A DNA stretch of 64,000 nt. It comes from Pediococcus damnosus. GTDB lineage: Bacteria > Bacillota > Bacilli > Lactobacillales > Lactobacillaceae. Both the position numbers and the translations under genes were made by a program. The first letter of the stretch is position 1. Every line of letters starts with the position of its first letter. The notes beneath the pieces are model-generated. The model saw only the letters and a list, made by a program, of their open reading frames with translations, was not told where the DNA came from and made no database searches. This document shows positions 39,568 to 48,553 of the stretch, piece by piece. Where the stretch lies: the NCBI RefSeq assembly GCF_001437255.1, contig NZ_JQBD01000001.1, positions 1-64,000 of the forward strand, given 5' to 3'.

Positions 39568-40431
39568 ATGAAATTAGGTGCAATTGAAGCTGGTGGAACC
39601 AAATTTGTATGTGCGGTTAGCGATGGCGATTTTAATGTAGAGGACCGAACCCAGTTTCCTACCACAACCCCAGATGAAACCATGGCACAAGTTTTTGCTT
39701 ATTTTGATCAACATCCTGTCGATGCCATTGGGATTGGCTCGTTTGGCCCCGTTTCTTTAAACGAAGACGCTGCTGATTTTGGTTTTATTACCAACACCCC
39801 AAAATTAGCTTGGAAGAACTATGATTTTCTTGGCGCAATGAAAACCCATTTTGATATTCCGTTTTACTTCACAACCGACGTCAATGTCGCAGCTTATGGC
39901 GAATATCAAGCTGGTGCTGGCCGCGGTAAAAAGAATATTTTGTACTGGACAGTTGGAACCGGTGTGGGTGCTAGTTACATTCAAAATGGTAAATTTCTCC
40001 AGGGATTTAGCCATCCAGAAATGGGCCATATTTTATTAAGACATGATCCACGTGATCACGATTTCGAAGGCGTTTGTCCTTATCATGGCGACTGTTTTGA
40101 AGGCTTAGCAGCTGGTCCGGCCATTGAAAAGCGCTTCGGCAAAAAAGGTTTCGAATTAGATCCTAGTGATGAGTTCTGGGAAATCGAGGCGAATTATATT
40201 GCCCAAGCTTGCGTCAACGCTACATTGATTTTACGCCCAGATGTCATCATCTTCGGGGGTGGCGTTATGAAACAAGCCCAGTTATTCCCACAAATTCAGG
40301 CTTCATTTGTGAAACAATTGGCAGATTACGTAGATACGCCAGAAATTTCGGATTACATTATTCACGTTGAGTTGGGTGATGATGCCGGAATTACGGGTGC
40401 CTTAATGCTGGCAAAGAAGGCACTTAAATAG
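39568..40431 (+). CDS. scrK: ROK-family fructokinase
   Basis: A 287-residue sugar kinase that phosphorylates fructose at C6. It begins KLGAIEAGGTKFVCAV (ATP-binding), and has the ROK zinc region HPEMGHILLRHDPRD with CPYHGDCFEG, and the typical C-terminal IFGGGVM. An upstream open frame exists, but AGGAGGAG is directly before the ATG at 39568. It is a single-gene unit; no sucrose transport genes are nearby. Confidence 0.92.
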   Translation: MKLGAIEAGGTKFVCAVSDGDFNVEDRTQFPTTTPDETMAQVFAYFDQHPVDAIGIGSFGPVSLNEDAADFGFITNTPKLAWKNYDFLGAMKTHFDIPFYFTTDVNVAAYGEYQAGAGRGKKNILYWTVGTGVGASYIQNGKFLQGFSHPEMGHILLRHDPRDHDFEGVCPYHGDCFEGLAAGPAIEKRFGKKGFELDPSDEFWEIEANYIAQACVNATLILRPDVIIFGGGVMKQAQLFPQIQASFVKQLADYVDTPEISDYIIHVELGDDAGITGALMLAKKALK

Positions 40432-40550
40432 GATCGCGTTCAAAGCTCTGACTTGTTCAGAGCTTTTTTGATTGCAGACTGTCTGCTTCCCCTTCTTTCG
40501 TAATTAGGATAAAATACATGTAACAACTAAAAATATGAGGAGTGATTTAA

Positions 40551-41795
40551 TTGGCAAAATATGAAACATTATTACCTAGATTTTTAAAATATGTCAAAAC
40601 TAATACGCGTTCAAATCCTGATTCAAAAACAATTCCAACTGATCCAAAGGAAGTCGCTTTTTTAAAAACTTTGGCTCAAGAATTAACTGATCTTGGTTTA
40701 CAAGATGTCCACACCCAACCTCAAAGCGGCTATGTTGTGGCCACTTTACCAGCTAATGATGACGGTAAGACCCCGATTTTAGGTTACATTGCCCATATTG
40801 ATACGGCCGATTTTAACGCTGAAAATATTGACCCCCAGATTCACGAAAACTATGACGGCGAATCCGACATTCCGTTGAGTAAGGATGGCAAATGGGTTTT
40901 AAAGACTTCAGACTTTCCAGCATTACACGACTATAAGGGACAAACTTTAATTACCACCGATGGCACTACCCTCTTAGGGGCTGATGATAAATCTGGGGCA
41001 GCCGAAATCATGACTGCCATGGAATATTACATGGCTCACCCAGAAGTTAAACACGGTGAAATTCGGGTTGGGTTTGCCCCCGATGAAGAAACTGGTACCG
41101 GTGCTGACCACTTTGATGCCAAAGACTTTAACACAAAATATGCTTATACCGTTGATGGCGGTCCCCTAGGTGAGCTTGAATACGAAACCTTTAACGCCGC
41201 TCAAACAACTGTAGAGATTCAGGGTAATGAAGTGCATACGGCAACCGCAAAGGGCGTTATGGTAAATGCGCTCCAAGTTGGGATTGACTATCACAATCTT
41301 ATTCCAGCTGGTGACCGTCCTGAACTTACTGATGGCCGGCAAGGTTTCTTCCACCTCTTCAAAATGTCTGGCACCCCAGATCATGCCAAACTTGTGTACA
41401 TTATTCGTGACCATGATCGCAAAGTATTTGAACAACGCAAACAAGAACTCCAAAACATTGCTGATAAACTCAACACTGAGTTTGGAGAAGAACGCGTGAA
41501 AATCGAAACGCATGATCAGTATTACAACATGCGGGAAATTCTCGAAAAAGATATGACACCCGTTAAATTGGCACAAGCGGCAATGGAAAACTTAGATATC
41601 AAACCTAACATTTATCCCGTTCGTGGTGGGACAGATGGTTCGAAGATTTCTTTCATGGGGATTCCAACCCCTAACCTCTTTGCCGGTGGCGAAAACATGC
41701 ATAGTCGTTATGAATTTGTTTCGGCCCAAACAATGGAAAAAGCCGTTGATTTGATTCTCGAAATTAATAAACTGAATAGTGACCAAAGTAAATAA
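40551..41795 (+). CDS. pepT: Peptidase T (tripeptide aminopeptidase)
   Basis: A 414-residue zinc metallopeptidase of family M20B that removes N-terminal residues from tripeptides. It has the metal-site motifs [36 protein letters not shown] and a final [11 protein letters not shown]. The start is TTG with GAGGAG at good distance; no ATG suits better. Length is normal. A strong terminator follows. Confidence 0.95.
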   Translation: MAKYETLLPRFLKYVKTNTRSNPDSKTIPTDPKEVAFLKTLAQELTDLGLQDVHTQPQSGYVVATLPANDDGKTPILGYIAHIDTADFNAENIDPQIHENYDGESDIPLSKDGKWVLKTSDFPALHDYKGQTLITTDGTTLLGADDKSGAAEIMTAMEYYMAHPEVKHGEIRVGFAPDEETGTGADHFDAKDFNTKYAYTVDGGPLGELEYETFNAAQTTVEIQGNEVHTATAKGVMVNALQVGIDYHNLIPAGDRPELTDGRQGFFHLFKMSGTPDHAKLVYIIRDHDRKVFEQRKQELQNIADKLNTEFGEERVKIETHDQYYNMREILEKDMTPVKLAQAAMENLDIKPNIYPVRGGTDGSKISFMGIPTPNLFAGGENMHSRYEFVSAQTMEKAVDLILEINKLNSDQSK

Positions 41796-41808
41796 TTTTT
41801 CCAATATT

Positions 41809-41864
41809 AAAAGCGTTAGTGCTTGAATCTGTTCAATAACAGAATCAGGAACTAACGCTTTTTA
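41809..41864. terminator. Bidirectional terminator between pepT and brnQ
   Basis: AAAAGCGTTAGT pairs with ACTAACGCTTTTT, with an inner pairing GATTCTG/CAGAATC region. It serves both convergent genes. Confidence 0.88.
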
Positions 41865-41879
41865 TTGTTTATAAAGTTT

Positions 41880-43268
41880 TTACGACCAATCCGATTCACT
41901 AACCGTTTCGCTGTTATTACCACGAACCCGCTGAACGATATAGATTGTGATACCAATGATAAATCCAATGATTGATGGCACCAACCAGGCAAATCCTTGG
42001 GAGAAGAATGGTACATATTTGCTTTCAAAACCGGTTAAGCTTTGCACAAATGCAGATTTAGCAACAACTGCCGGAGCTGCATTTAAGCCATCCACAACGG
42101 CTGGGACGAGGGTAAAGATCGTTGTCCAAATATAGACGACTCGTGCGCGATGGAATAATGGAGACGCAAGTGAAAGCAAAATCAACGTAATGCAAAGTGG
42201 ATAAATAAACATTAGGAATGGAACCGCCGCATTAATAATTGTTTCAAATCCAAAATTAGATACTCCGAACGAAAGAACAGCGACAATTACCACATAAGTT
42301 TTGTAACCAAAACGTGGAAACATACTGCTAAAAGCTGTAGCAAATGAAGTTGTCACCCCAACCGCCGTCGTCATACAAGTGATGGTAGCCATGATTGCTA
42401 GAATATAAACACCGGCATTGCCAAAGAAATACTGGGTAATTTGGCCAAGCGCAATTCCGCCATCACCGGCAATTTTAAAATGGCCCAAGCTGGTTGCACC
42501 AACATATGCCAAGCCAGCGTAGATGACCGCCATTGCACTGGCAGCAATAACCCCGGCCTTTACTGTTAATTTAGCAACTGTTCCTTCTTTTTTAACGCCA
42601 AATGCTTTAATTGCGGTAATCACAACAATTCCAAATTCAACGGAAGCTAATGCATCCATCGTTTGATACCCTTGAATAATTCCATTTTGAACTGAGCCAT
42701 GACGCCAAGCACCTGTGACTGCGCGGCCAGCAGTAGTTCCCATTGGCTTAAAAATGGCAACTGCAATCAAAATGACAACCATGATGATAAAGGCTGGATT
42801 CAAATAGCGACCTACATAATCAACAACCTTATGGCGATTAAGCGAAAAAAGAATAACTGCTGCAAAGAAACAAGCCGAGTAAATGAACAACCACATGGGC
42901 GCACTTGCTGCGCTCACATGAGTAGCAATTCCGAATTCAAAGGGAACCGTTGCCGTCCGTGGCGTTGCAAATGCGGGACCAATGAAGATATACAACATGA
43001 CGGTAAAGATTAATGCATACGTTTTACCGATTGGTTGTGCCAATTCATAAACACCATGCGTTCGCGTAACCGCAATGGCCGTAACCCCTAATAATGGCAA
43101 AATCGTTCCGGTAATGATAAATCCAATAATTGAACTAAAAAATGCTGATCCTGACTGCTGACCAATTTGGACAGGGAACGTTAAATTACTGGCACCAAAG
43201 TACATGCCAAACAACATTGAAGCCACGACAATTAATTCTTTCCAAGTAAACTTATGTGTTTCTTCCAT
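41880..43268 (-). CDS. brnQ: Branched-chain amino acid transporter BrnQ
   Basis: A 462-residue, twelve-helix LIVCS-family symporter for leucine, isoleucine and valine. The start EELIVVASMLFGMYFGASNL-like segment (MLFGMYFGASNLTFPVQ) and PAFATPRTATVPFEFG are family hallmarks. It is the only gene behind an isoleucine T-box leader, so its expression should rise when tRNA-Ile is uncharged; this fits uptake of isoleucine. Confidence 0.95.
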   Translation of the reverse strand: MEETHKFTWKELIVVASMLFGMYFGASNLTFPVQIGQQSGSAFFSSIIGFIITGTILPLLGVTAIAVTRTHGVYELAQPIGKTYALIFTVMLYIFIGPAFATPRTATVPFEFGIATHVSAASAPMWLFIYSACFFAAVILFSLNRHKVVDYVGRYLNPAFIIMVVILIAVAIFKPMGTTAGRAVTGAWRHGSVQNGIIQGYQTMDALASVEFGIVVITAIKAFGVKKEGTVAKLTVKAGVIAASAMAVIYAGLAYVGATSLGHFKIAGDGGIALGQITQYFFGNAGVYILAIMATITCMTTAVGVTTSFATAFSSMFPRFGYKTYVVIVAVLSFGVSNFGFETIINAAVPFLMFIYPLCITLILLSLASPLFHRARVVYIWTTIFTLVPAVVDGLNAAPAVVAKSAFVQSLTGFESKYVPFFSQGFAWLVPSIIGFIIGITIYIVQRVRGNNSETVSESDWS

Positions 43269-43309
43269 TTATAAAACTTCCTCTCTATTTTGCATCTCAA
43301 AGCTTAATA

Positions 43310-43611
43310 TACAAAAAAAGCGCCCTTCAGATATAAATATCCAAAGGACGCTTTCACGTGTTACCACCTCAATTTACGAGTCTTTCACAAAACTCGCCTT
43401 ACCATGTACGTCCTATTTTTCGCCAAAAATAGTTAATACATTGGCACGATATTGGGTGCACCCATAATCATCTGAACAATGATTCCGCTCATAACCGTCT
43501 TTTTAAACCAGGAACTGTGTTTTTTCAGCACCAAACACTTTCTAGAAATTCGCTAGTTTATCTTCCACGGAAATATCAACACGTGTTTCTCATTCGTATT
43601 TAATGTTTTTC
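43310..43611 (-). promoter_or_regulatory. Isoleucine-type T-box riboswitch upstream of brnQ
   Basis: On the minus strand a ~300-base leader contains the T-box GGTGGTAACACG (43357-43368) and a terminator stem AGCGTCC...GAAGGGCGCT followed by eight T (43312-43355). Stem I pairs GAATGA with TTGTTC, and the codon just before that, ATC (43481-43483), is the likely specifier, giving isoleucine. The T-box departs from consensus at two positions. The specifier assignment rests on my hand folding. Confidence 0.8.
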
Positions 43612-43640
43612 ATTATAGGGCCGTTAAAAAAAGATGTCAA
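43612..43640 (-). promoter_or_regulatory. Promoter of the brnQ T-box leader
   Basis: TTGACA (43635-43640) and TATAAT (43612-43617), both consensus, with a 17-base spacer, on the minus strand. It starts only ~15 bases after the stop of the small membrane protein gene. Confidence 0.9.
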
Positions 43641-43654
43641 CCCTAAATTTTAGA

Positions 43655-43939
43655 CTAAAAATGAAAAATTATAGCACTTATAAAAATACTAATCATTATT
43701 ATTACCCCAGCTAAAAGTACCAGCAGAACTTGTATAAATTTATTATTCGTCTTATTTCTAGCAAAATCACCCACACTAAGAAGAACAAACAAGTCCACAA
43801 AAATTAAAAAGACATCACTTATCGAGAAACTATGTTCAAAAAGAGTTATTAACGCGCAGACTACCGCTACGCTCAATCCCAAAATGAAATTTCTTAATAA
43901 AATATTCCTATTGCTATTAGTACTAAACAATTTTTTCAT
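43655..43939 (-). CDS. Small hypothetical membrane protein
   Basis: A 94-residue protein with three predicted membrane segments (about 18-36, 40-56 and 68-90) and a basic N-terminus. I do not recognise the family. A strong GGGGGAGA precedes the ATG, which supports translation. It lies between the brnQ promoter and the Met T-box and is transcribed away from the latter. Confidence 0.6.
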   Translation of the reverse strand: MKKLFSTNSNRNILLRNFILGLSVAVVCALITLFEHSFSISDVFLIFVDLFVLLSVGDFARNKTNNKFIQVLLVLLAGVIIMISIFISAIIFHF

Positions 43940-44048
43940 AAAAAATCTCCCCCATAGCGTGCTTCAACTTATTTAGTGATATAACAAAACCCTACAAAAG
44001 TAAAGACTTATTACAATGAAAAAAATAACATTGCCTTTTTAGTTCTTA

Positions 44049-44077
44049 TTGACAGTTCAACCTTCAGGCGCTAAACT
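44049..44077 (+). promoter_or_regulatory. Promoter of the Met T-box leader
   Basis: TTGACA at 44049-44054, 17-base spacer, then TAAACT at 44072-44077. Confidence 0.8.
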
Positions 44078-44084
44078 AGATCTA

Positions 44085-44385
44085 AATTAGATAACAATTA
44101 AAAAGCAGTGAAGAGATGAGTAAGATCCCCCACTTTTAAAGAGAACCTCGGTTGGTGTGAATGAGGTAAAGCAGTGAGTCTGAACATGGTCTTGGAGAAC
44201 AATCTATAGTAAACCGTTTGGCAAGATATAGATGGGAGCGCCCATTACAGCGCCGGAGCATCGTTTTTCTAAGGTGCTCTTTTGAGGAAACAAGTAATTT
44301 TTGTTTCAAACCAAGGTGGTACCGTGATCATTTCTTAATGAATGCTCGCCCTTGACGTTAATACGTTGAGGACGAGTTTTTTTGT
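44085..44385 (+). promoter_or_regulatory. Methionine-type T-box riboswitch
   Basis: Leader with the T-box AAGGTGGTACCG (44313-44324) and a terminator GCTCG...CGAGTTTTTTT (44344-44383). Stem I pairs AAGAT (44122 region) with GTCTT; the codon before it is ATG (44186-44188), the likely Met specifier. It precedes a MetE-like methyltransferase gene, which agrees. Specifier placement is by hand folding. Confidence 0.85.
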
Positions 44386-44420
44386 GTCTAAATTTAAACT
44401 AAAAAAGGAAGTACAACAAT

Positions 44421-45548
44421 ATGACAGCAAATTTAAAAGCACCCTATCGTTTTGATCAAGTTGGTAGTTTACTTAGAAGTCCCGAACTAAAGACCGCTCA
44501 CAAAGATTTTGCCGAAGAAAAAATTACTGCAGCACAATTACAGACTGTGCAACAACAAGAAATCAAAAAAATCGTTGATAAACAGGTTTCCCTCGGCCTC
44601 CACGCCGTAACCGATGGTGAATTTAGTCGTTCATGGTGGCATTTAGATTTTCTCTGGGGCTTAAATGGTGTTGGTAAATATGACTATGAAAAAAGTTACA
44701 AATTTCATGGTAAAAAAACACGTACCGATAATGCCTATTTAACGGGAAAAATTAGTTACAATCCCGACCATCCCTTCTTCAAAGCTTTTACCTATTTAAA
44801 ATCGATCGTGCCTGATGGTGTGCAACCCAAGCAAACGATTCCGTCACCAAGCTTGTTATTCCGGGACAATCGGAGTGATAAGGCCTCAGAGTTTTATGCG
44901 AACCATACGGATTATTTAGATGATCTCGCCAAGGCCTACCACGAAACCATTCAGCATTTCTATGATTTGGGTTGTCGTTATATTCAGTTAGACGACACTA
45001 CTTGGGCCTTCTTAATTAACCAATTAGACAATACTAAAGATGATCCAGAGACCCAAAAGCCATTCCGTAAACTCGCTGAAGATTCCGTTTATGTCATTAA
45101 TAAATTATTGGAGAACTTGCCAACCGATTTAACCGTAACCACGCATATCTGTCGCGGTAACTTTCGTTCGACTTTCCTATTTTCTGGTGGTTACGATGTG
45201 GTCGCAGATTACCTTGGTCAACTCAACTATGATGGGTTTTTCCTTGAATATGACAATGATCGCGCTGGCGACTTCAAGCCCCTTGCAAAAATTTGGAATC
45301 ACGATGCTCACAAACGGATTGTATTAGGCTTAGTTACCTCCAAGTTCCCAGAATTAGAGGACCAATCCCAGGTCATTGCCCGCATTCACGAAGCTACGCA
45401 AGAAGTACCACTTGAAAACCTAGCTCTTTCTACCCAGTGTGGTTTTGCATCAACTGAAGAAGGTAATAATTTAACGGCTGATCAACAATGGGCAAAACTA
45501 AGCCTAGTTATTGATACTGCTAAAAAGGTCTGGAAAGATGCTGAATAG
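44421..45548 (+). CDS. MetE C-terminal-type methionine synthase (YxjG/YxjH group)
   Basis: A 375-residue cobalamin-independent methionine synthase homologue lacking the N-terminal half of MetE. It begins YRFDQVGSLLRSPELK and has RYIQLDDTTWAFL, then a THICRGNF box (zinc His/Cys) and a late LSTQCGFAST (zinc Cys). It would transfer a methyl group to homocysteine from a small folate or other donor. The Met T-box ahead of it supports a methionine role. Starts at ATG with AAAGGAAG upstream. Confidence 0.9.
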   Translation: MTANLKAPYRFDQVGSLLRSPELKTAHKDFAEEKITAAQLQTVQQQEIKKIVDKQVSLGLHAVTDGEFSRSWWHLDFLWGLNGVGKYDYEKSYKFHGKKTRTDNAYLTGKISYNPDHPFFKAFTYLKSIVPDGVQPKQTIPSPSLLFRDNRSDKASEFYANHTDYLDDLAKAYHETIQHFYDLGCRYIQLDDTTWAFLINQLDNTKDDPETQKPFRKLAEDSVYVINKLLENLPTDLTVTTHICRGNFRSTFLFSGGYDVVADYLGQLNYDGFFLEYDNDRAGDFKPLAKIWNHDAHKRIVLGLVTSKFPELEDQSQVIARIHEATQEVPLENLALSTQCGFASTEEGNNLTADQQWAKLSLVIDTAKKVWKDAE

Positions 45549-45569
45549 CATCCTCTGACAAAAATATAG

Positions 45570-45610
45570 CCAGAGATTAAAACCGTATTGCGGTTAGTCT
45601 CTGGTTTTTA
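45570..45610 (+). terminator. Terminator of the MetE-like gene
   Basis: CCAGAGATTAAAACCG pairs with CGGTTAGTCTCTGG, followed by TTTTTATTT. Confidence 0.85.
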
Positions 45611-45631
45611 TTTATAGGTGTAGTCTTCTAT

Positions 45632-46144
45632 CTAAAGGTTGAAAGTACAAAATCACATCCAATTGCTTGATATAAAAACGCTCATGATAACAAAATTAGA
45701 TTAAAATGCCGTCTTCCAGCAACTCCGGGCTGGAACGTAGTGGGCACGACTTAGAGCCGAAATACACGTCTCTAAGATCGGCCTTTATCTAAGCGAGAAT
45801 CGCTAAGATAAATAACACTACTGAGCCCATTTGCTTCCAGCCTGATTAAAGTTTTCAAACTAATTATATCTAACGTAATGGTTATTATGGTGTCGTTCAT
45901 GTGAACTATCTAAAGACAACGACTTTCCCAGTTTGGAGGCGTTTTGGCCTCAGGGGTGAAATTATCTTAGTGGCTTGCCGCTTAGATAAAGGTCGAGTTT
46001 GAAGACAAGTGACCTGCTTGGCTTCAAATCGTGCCCACCCCGTTCCAGGCCAAGGAAGCCGGAGAACGATAATTAACCTAATTTTGGTGAACTAAACCGT
46101 TTAATAGCAATAACTGAAGTCATTTTTGTACTTTCAACCTTTAG
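45632..46144 (+). repeat. Repeat family B, copy 2 (long form)
   Basis: A 513-bp element with the same inverted ends as copy 1 (CTAAAGGTTGAAAGTAC and GTACTTTCAACCTTTAG). The outer stem GTGGGCACGA (45739 region) pairs with TCGTGCCCAC (46028 region). Inside lie hairpins for CTTAGAG/CTCTAAG, TTATCTAAGCGA/TCGCTAAGATAA and TTTGAAG..CAAG/CTTG..CTTCAAA. Several of these modules also occur in copy 3. It has no open frame of note. Confidence 0.7.
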
Positions 46145-46158
46145 CTTCTATACAAAAA

Positions 46159-46195
46159 GGTTTCAAAAAGTGGTAATAACCCGCCTTTTGAAACC
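46159..46195 (-). terminator. Terminator of the secreted protein gene
   Basis: GGTTTCAAAAG pairs with CTTTTTGAAACC around a ~13-base loop and is followed on the minus strand by TTTTT. Confidence 0.75.
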
Positions 46196-46257
46196 ATTTC
46201 AGCTTGATAGTTACATTCACACAGGGAATAAACATAAGTACAAAATTTTGTTACTTA

Positions 46258-46902
46258 TTAAAAACTAACTTGGTAAATAATCCCTTGTTTAATACGTGGT
46301 GTATAAGTATCTTGGCTAGTTTTAAGCTTGTTCATTTTGGCATTCAAACGTAAATGAGCCGTTTTATTCTTTAAGTTCTTAATCTGTAAAGTTTGTGTTT
46401 TTCCATTACCTTTTACAGTACCAACCTTTTTTGAACCATTGTAAACATGAACGACGCTGTTCTTTTGAGCCCGAACGCTCAAGGCCACATTGCCATTTTT
46501 GTTTCCGTGATTCAGTTTAAGAATAACGGGTGCTTGTGAAGCGTACTTGTTAGAACCTAATTTGTAAACCTTAGTAACCCGCTTGTTGCGTTTATTTGTC
46601 CCATAAAGTGTGAAAGTTTTATAACCTTGAAACTTCTCTGAAATCTTAAACGTTCCCTTATGGACATTCACATAAACTTTTTTACCATTGTTATAAGTCA
46701 AAGCCACCCGGTTAATAGCGAATTTGGATGAAGTCCTACCACTAAACGTTGCAACTTTCTTTGATGCATTGTAGCTGGTCCGAACCCCATTCAGTGCAGA
46801 AACTGTTTTGGCAGAAACACTGTTTTCGGCACCAAATAATAATCCAAATACCATGATCCCAACAATCGGTAAAAACTTACTTAACTTGCTAAATTTACTC
46901 AA
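46258..46902 (-). CDS. Secreted lysine-rich hypothetical protein
   Basis: A 214-residue protein with a Sec signal peptide (basic start, hydrophobic FLPIVGIMVFGLLFG, cleavage after VSA-K). The mature part is basic and rich in Lys, Asn, Thr and Val, with beta-type repeats. No LPxTG or wall-binding domain is seen, so it is probably released or held by charge. I do not recognise the family. A C8/A9 tract lies in its promoter region. Confidence 0.8.
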   Translation of the reverse strand: MSKFSKLSKFLPIVGIMVFGLLFGAENSVSAKTVSALNGVRTSYNASKKVATFSGRTSSKFAINRVALTYNNGKKVYVNVHKGTFKISEKFQGYKTFTLYGTNKRNKRVTKVYKLGSNKYASQAPVILKLNHGNKNGNVALSVRAQKNSVVHVYNGSKKVGTVKGNGKTQTLQIKNLKNKTAHLRLNAKMNKLKTSQDTYTPRIKQGIIYQVSF

Positions 46903-46957
46903 AAGAAATTCCCCCTAAATTTTTGTTGCCCTGTATCACAAACTAATTGTAGTACTA

Positions 46958-46974
46958 TTTTTTTTTGGGGGGGG
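46958..46974. repeat. Homopolymer tract T9-G8
   Basis: Nine T followed by eight G on the plus strand (A9 and C8 on the coding strand), 56-72 bases upstream of the secreted protein start, inside the likely promoter. Such tracts are unusual in this window. Confidence 0.9.
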
Positions 46975-47028
46975 CAAATCAAGTAGCCTTTAGGATTGTT
47001 CTTATTTCATTTATGGAGTTTGCTACCC

Positions 47029-47487
47029 TTAATTAGAACTACCTGGTTTTGAACTCGAATATTTATTACTTAACTCTCGAATTAAATAAAACAAAAACAC
47101 AAGCGGACCCAATAAAACATAACCAATTCGGATAAATAAATTGGCCATTGAATCAAAGTTACTGTCTTGCAGGGCATACCTTTGGATAGTCATATTATTG
47201 TGCTGATTGACAAAACTACTATCTCCCCACTTATCCTTTTTATGTTTTTTTAAATGCTCAATTTGAGTAGCTTTAGCTCCCTTTTGCAGAAATGAAATAT
47301 TTTTTAATGACCATAATTTCTTTTTACAAAGATAAAACTGACTTAACCAGGAGATTCCTAACCAAACGTTTGGAAAATTCAGCGTCATTCTAAAATGATT
47401 ATTCTTATCAAGGTTAAAGAAGACTAGCAAAATTGCGAAAAAGACAGTTTGCTCAAAGATTTTATAAAAATAATGTTTGTTTTCCAT
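47029..47487 (-). CDS. Hypothetical membrane protein
   Basis: A 152-residue protein with a membrane helix near the N-terminus (~11-27), possibly another near 42-55, a long charged middle (KKHKKDKWGDSS), and a strong C-terminal helix (RIGYVLLGPLVFLFYLI). I do not recognise it. The ATG at 47487 has AAAGGG upstream; an in-frame GTG 9 bases earlier is too near that site. AT-rich. Single-gene unit. Confidence 0.6.
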   Translation of the reverse strand: MENKHYFYKIFEQTVFFAILLVFFNLDKNNHFRMTLNFPNVWLGISWLSQFYLCKKKLWSLKNISFLQKGAKATQIEHLKKHKKDKWGDSSFVNQHNNMTIQRYALQDSNFDSMANLFIRIGYVLLGPLVFLFYLIRELSNKYSSSKPGSSN

Positions 47488-47696
47488 AAAAATCACCCTT
47501 TTAGTTTAAAACAACGAGAGTCACAAAATTAAAATATGGTTAGCTATTTAATCCTTATGTAATTATTATAAATAAAAATAGGTTTCTGTAAAGAGCCGTG
47601 TCTATTTAGAAAAAATATTTCAAAAAGGACGACAACGGTCAAACATGATATTATTAAGGAGCAATAAACTTCAGACCGACTTGGGGGAATAAACAG

Positions 47697-48065
47697 ATGG
47701 GTAAAATCCGAATTAACAATATGAGTTTTCATACATTCAATGGTGTGTTTGCTGAAGAAAAGAAGCTCGGTCAACGCCTACAGATTGACGTTGAGCTCAC
47801 TTATCCAATTGAAGAAAAAGTTCAACACGATGATTTAAAAGAAACGGTCAGTTACGCTGATGTGTATCAAACAATTGCTGATTTCGTGCTCAACAATAAC
47901 TACAATTTAATTGAAAGTGTGGCTAATCACCTTCTGAAAAAGATTTTGGCTGATTACCCGACAATTCAAGCTGTAAAACTGAAAGTTCGCAAATATAGCG
48001 TGCCGATCGCAGGTATTTTCGACAACATTGAAATCGAGGTTTCTGGAGATCGCAAACATGAATAA
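47697..48065 (+). CDS. folB: Dihydroneopterin aldolase
   Basis: A 122-residue enzyme that converts 7,8-dihydroneopterin to 6-hydroxymethyl-dihydropterin in folate synthesis. It has the FolB pattern: FHTFNGVFAEEKKLGQRL, the DLKETVSYADVYQTI block and KYSVPIAGIFDNIEIEV at the end. First gene of the folate operon; GGGGGAA lies before its ATG. Its stop overlaps the folK start by 8 bp. Confidence 0.95.
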   Translation: MGKIRINNMSFHTFNGVFAEEKKLGQRLQIDVELTYPIEEKVQHDDLKETVSYADVYQTIADFVLNNNYNLIESVANHLLKKILADYPTIQAVKLKVRKYSVPIAGIFDNIEIEVSGDRKHE

Positions 48066-48537
48066 TCAAGTCTATTTAAGTGTGGGGTCTAATCTTGGTG
48101 ATCGCCAGGATAATTTATCGCAGGCGGTACACCTCCTGAATCAAAATAAGCAAGTTACTGTTGAAAAGGTTTCGCCAGTTTATCAAACGCAGCCAGTTGG
48201 TGGGGTTCCCCAAGATAATTTTTTAAACCTTGCCATCCATCTCACCACAACTCTGACAGCTTACAAGCTTTTGGACTATCTTCACGAGATTGAACAAATG
48301 CTCCGACGGAAACGCCTCATTCATTGGGGTCCGCGCACCATTGATTTGGACATTTTATATTTCAATCATGAAACTTATCATGATGAAACACTTGTAATTC
48401 CGCATCCTGAAATCGGTAATCGTCGGTTTGTGCTCATCCCTTTATTGGACGTGTTGACTGACCCAGAGTTGATTGCCCAAACTAAACAAGCATTAAAAAC
48501 CACCACGGATAAAAACTGGGTGGAAATTTTACATTAA
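48058..48537 (+). CDS. folK: 2-amino-4-hydroxy-6-hydroxymethyldihydropteridine pyrophosphokinase
   Basis: A 159-residue kinase that activates the pterin with ATP. It begins VYLSVGSNLGDRQDNL and holds GPRTIDLDILYF (Mg-binding Asp pair) and IPHPEIGNRRFVL. The ATG at 48058 lies inside folB; an in-frame ATG 30 bases earlier is rejected. The start and stop spacing show tight coupling with folB. Confidence 0.96.
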   Translation: MNNQVYLSVGSNLGDRQDNLSQAVHLLNQNKQVTVEKVSPVYQTQPVGGVPQDNFLNLAIHLTTTLTAYKLLDYLHEIEQMLRRKRLIHWGPRTIDLDILYFNHETYHDETLVIPHPEIGNRRFVLIPLLDVLTDPELIAQTKQALKTTTDKNWVEILH

Positions 48538-48553
48538 CACGAGGTTAATTAAT

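Noticed and set aside
47575-47696. Possible THF riboswitch before folB
   Set aside because: The sequence does not show the conserved core of the THF-I motif that I know; only promoter-like and ribosome-site sequence is seen.
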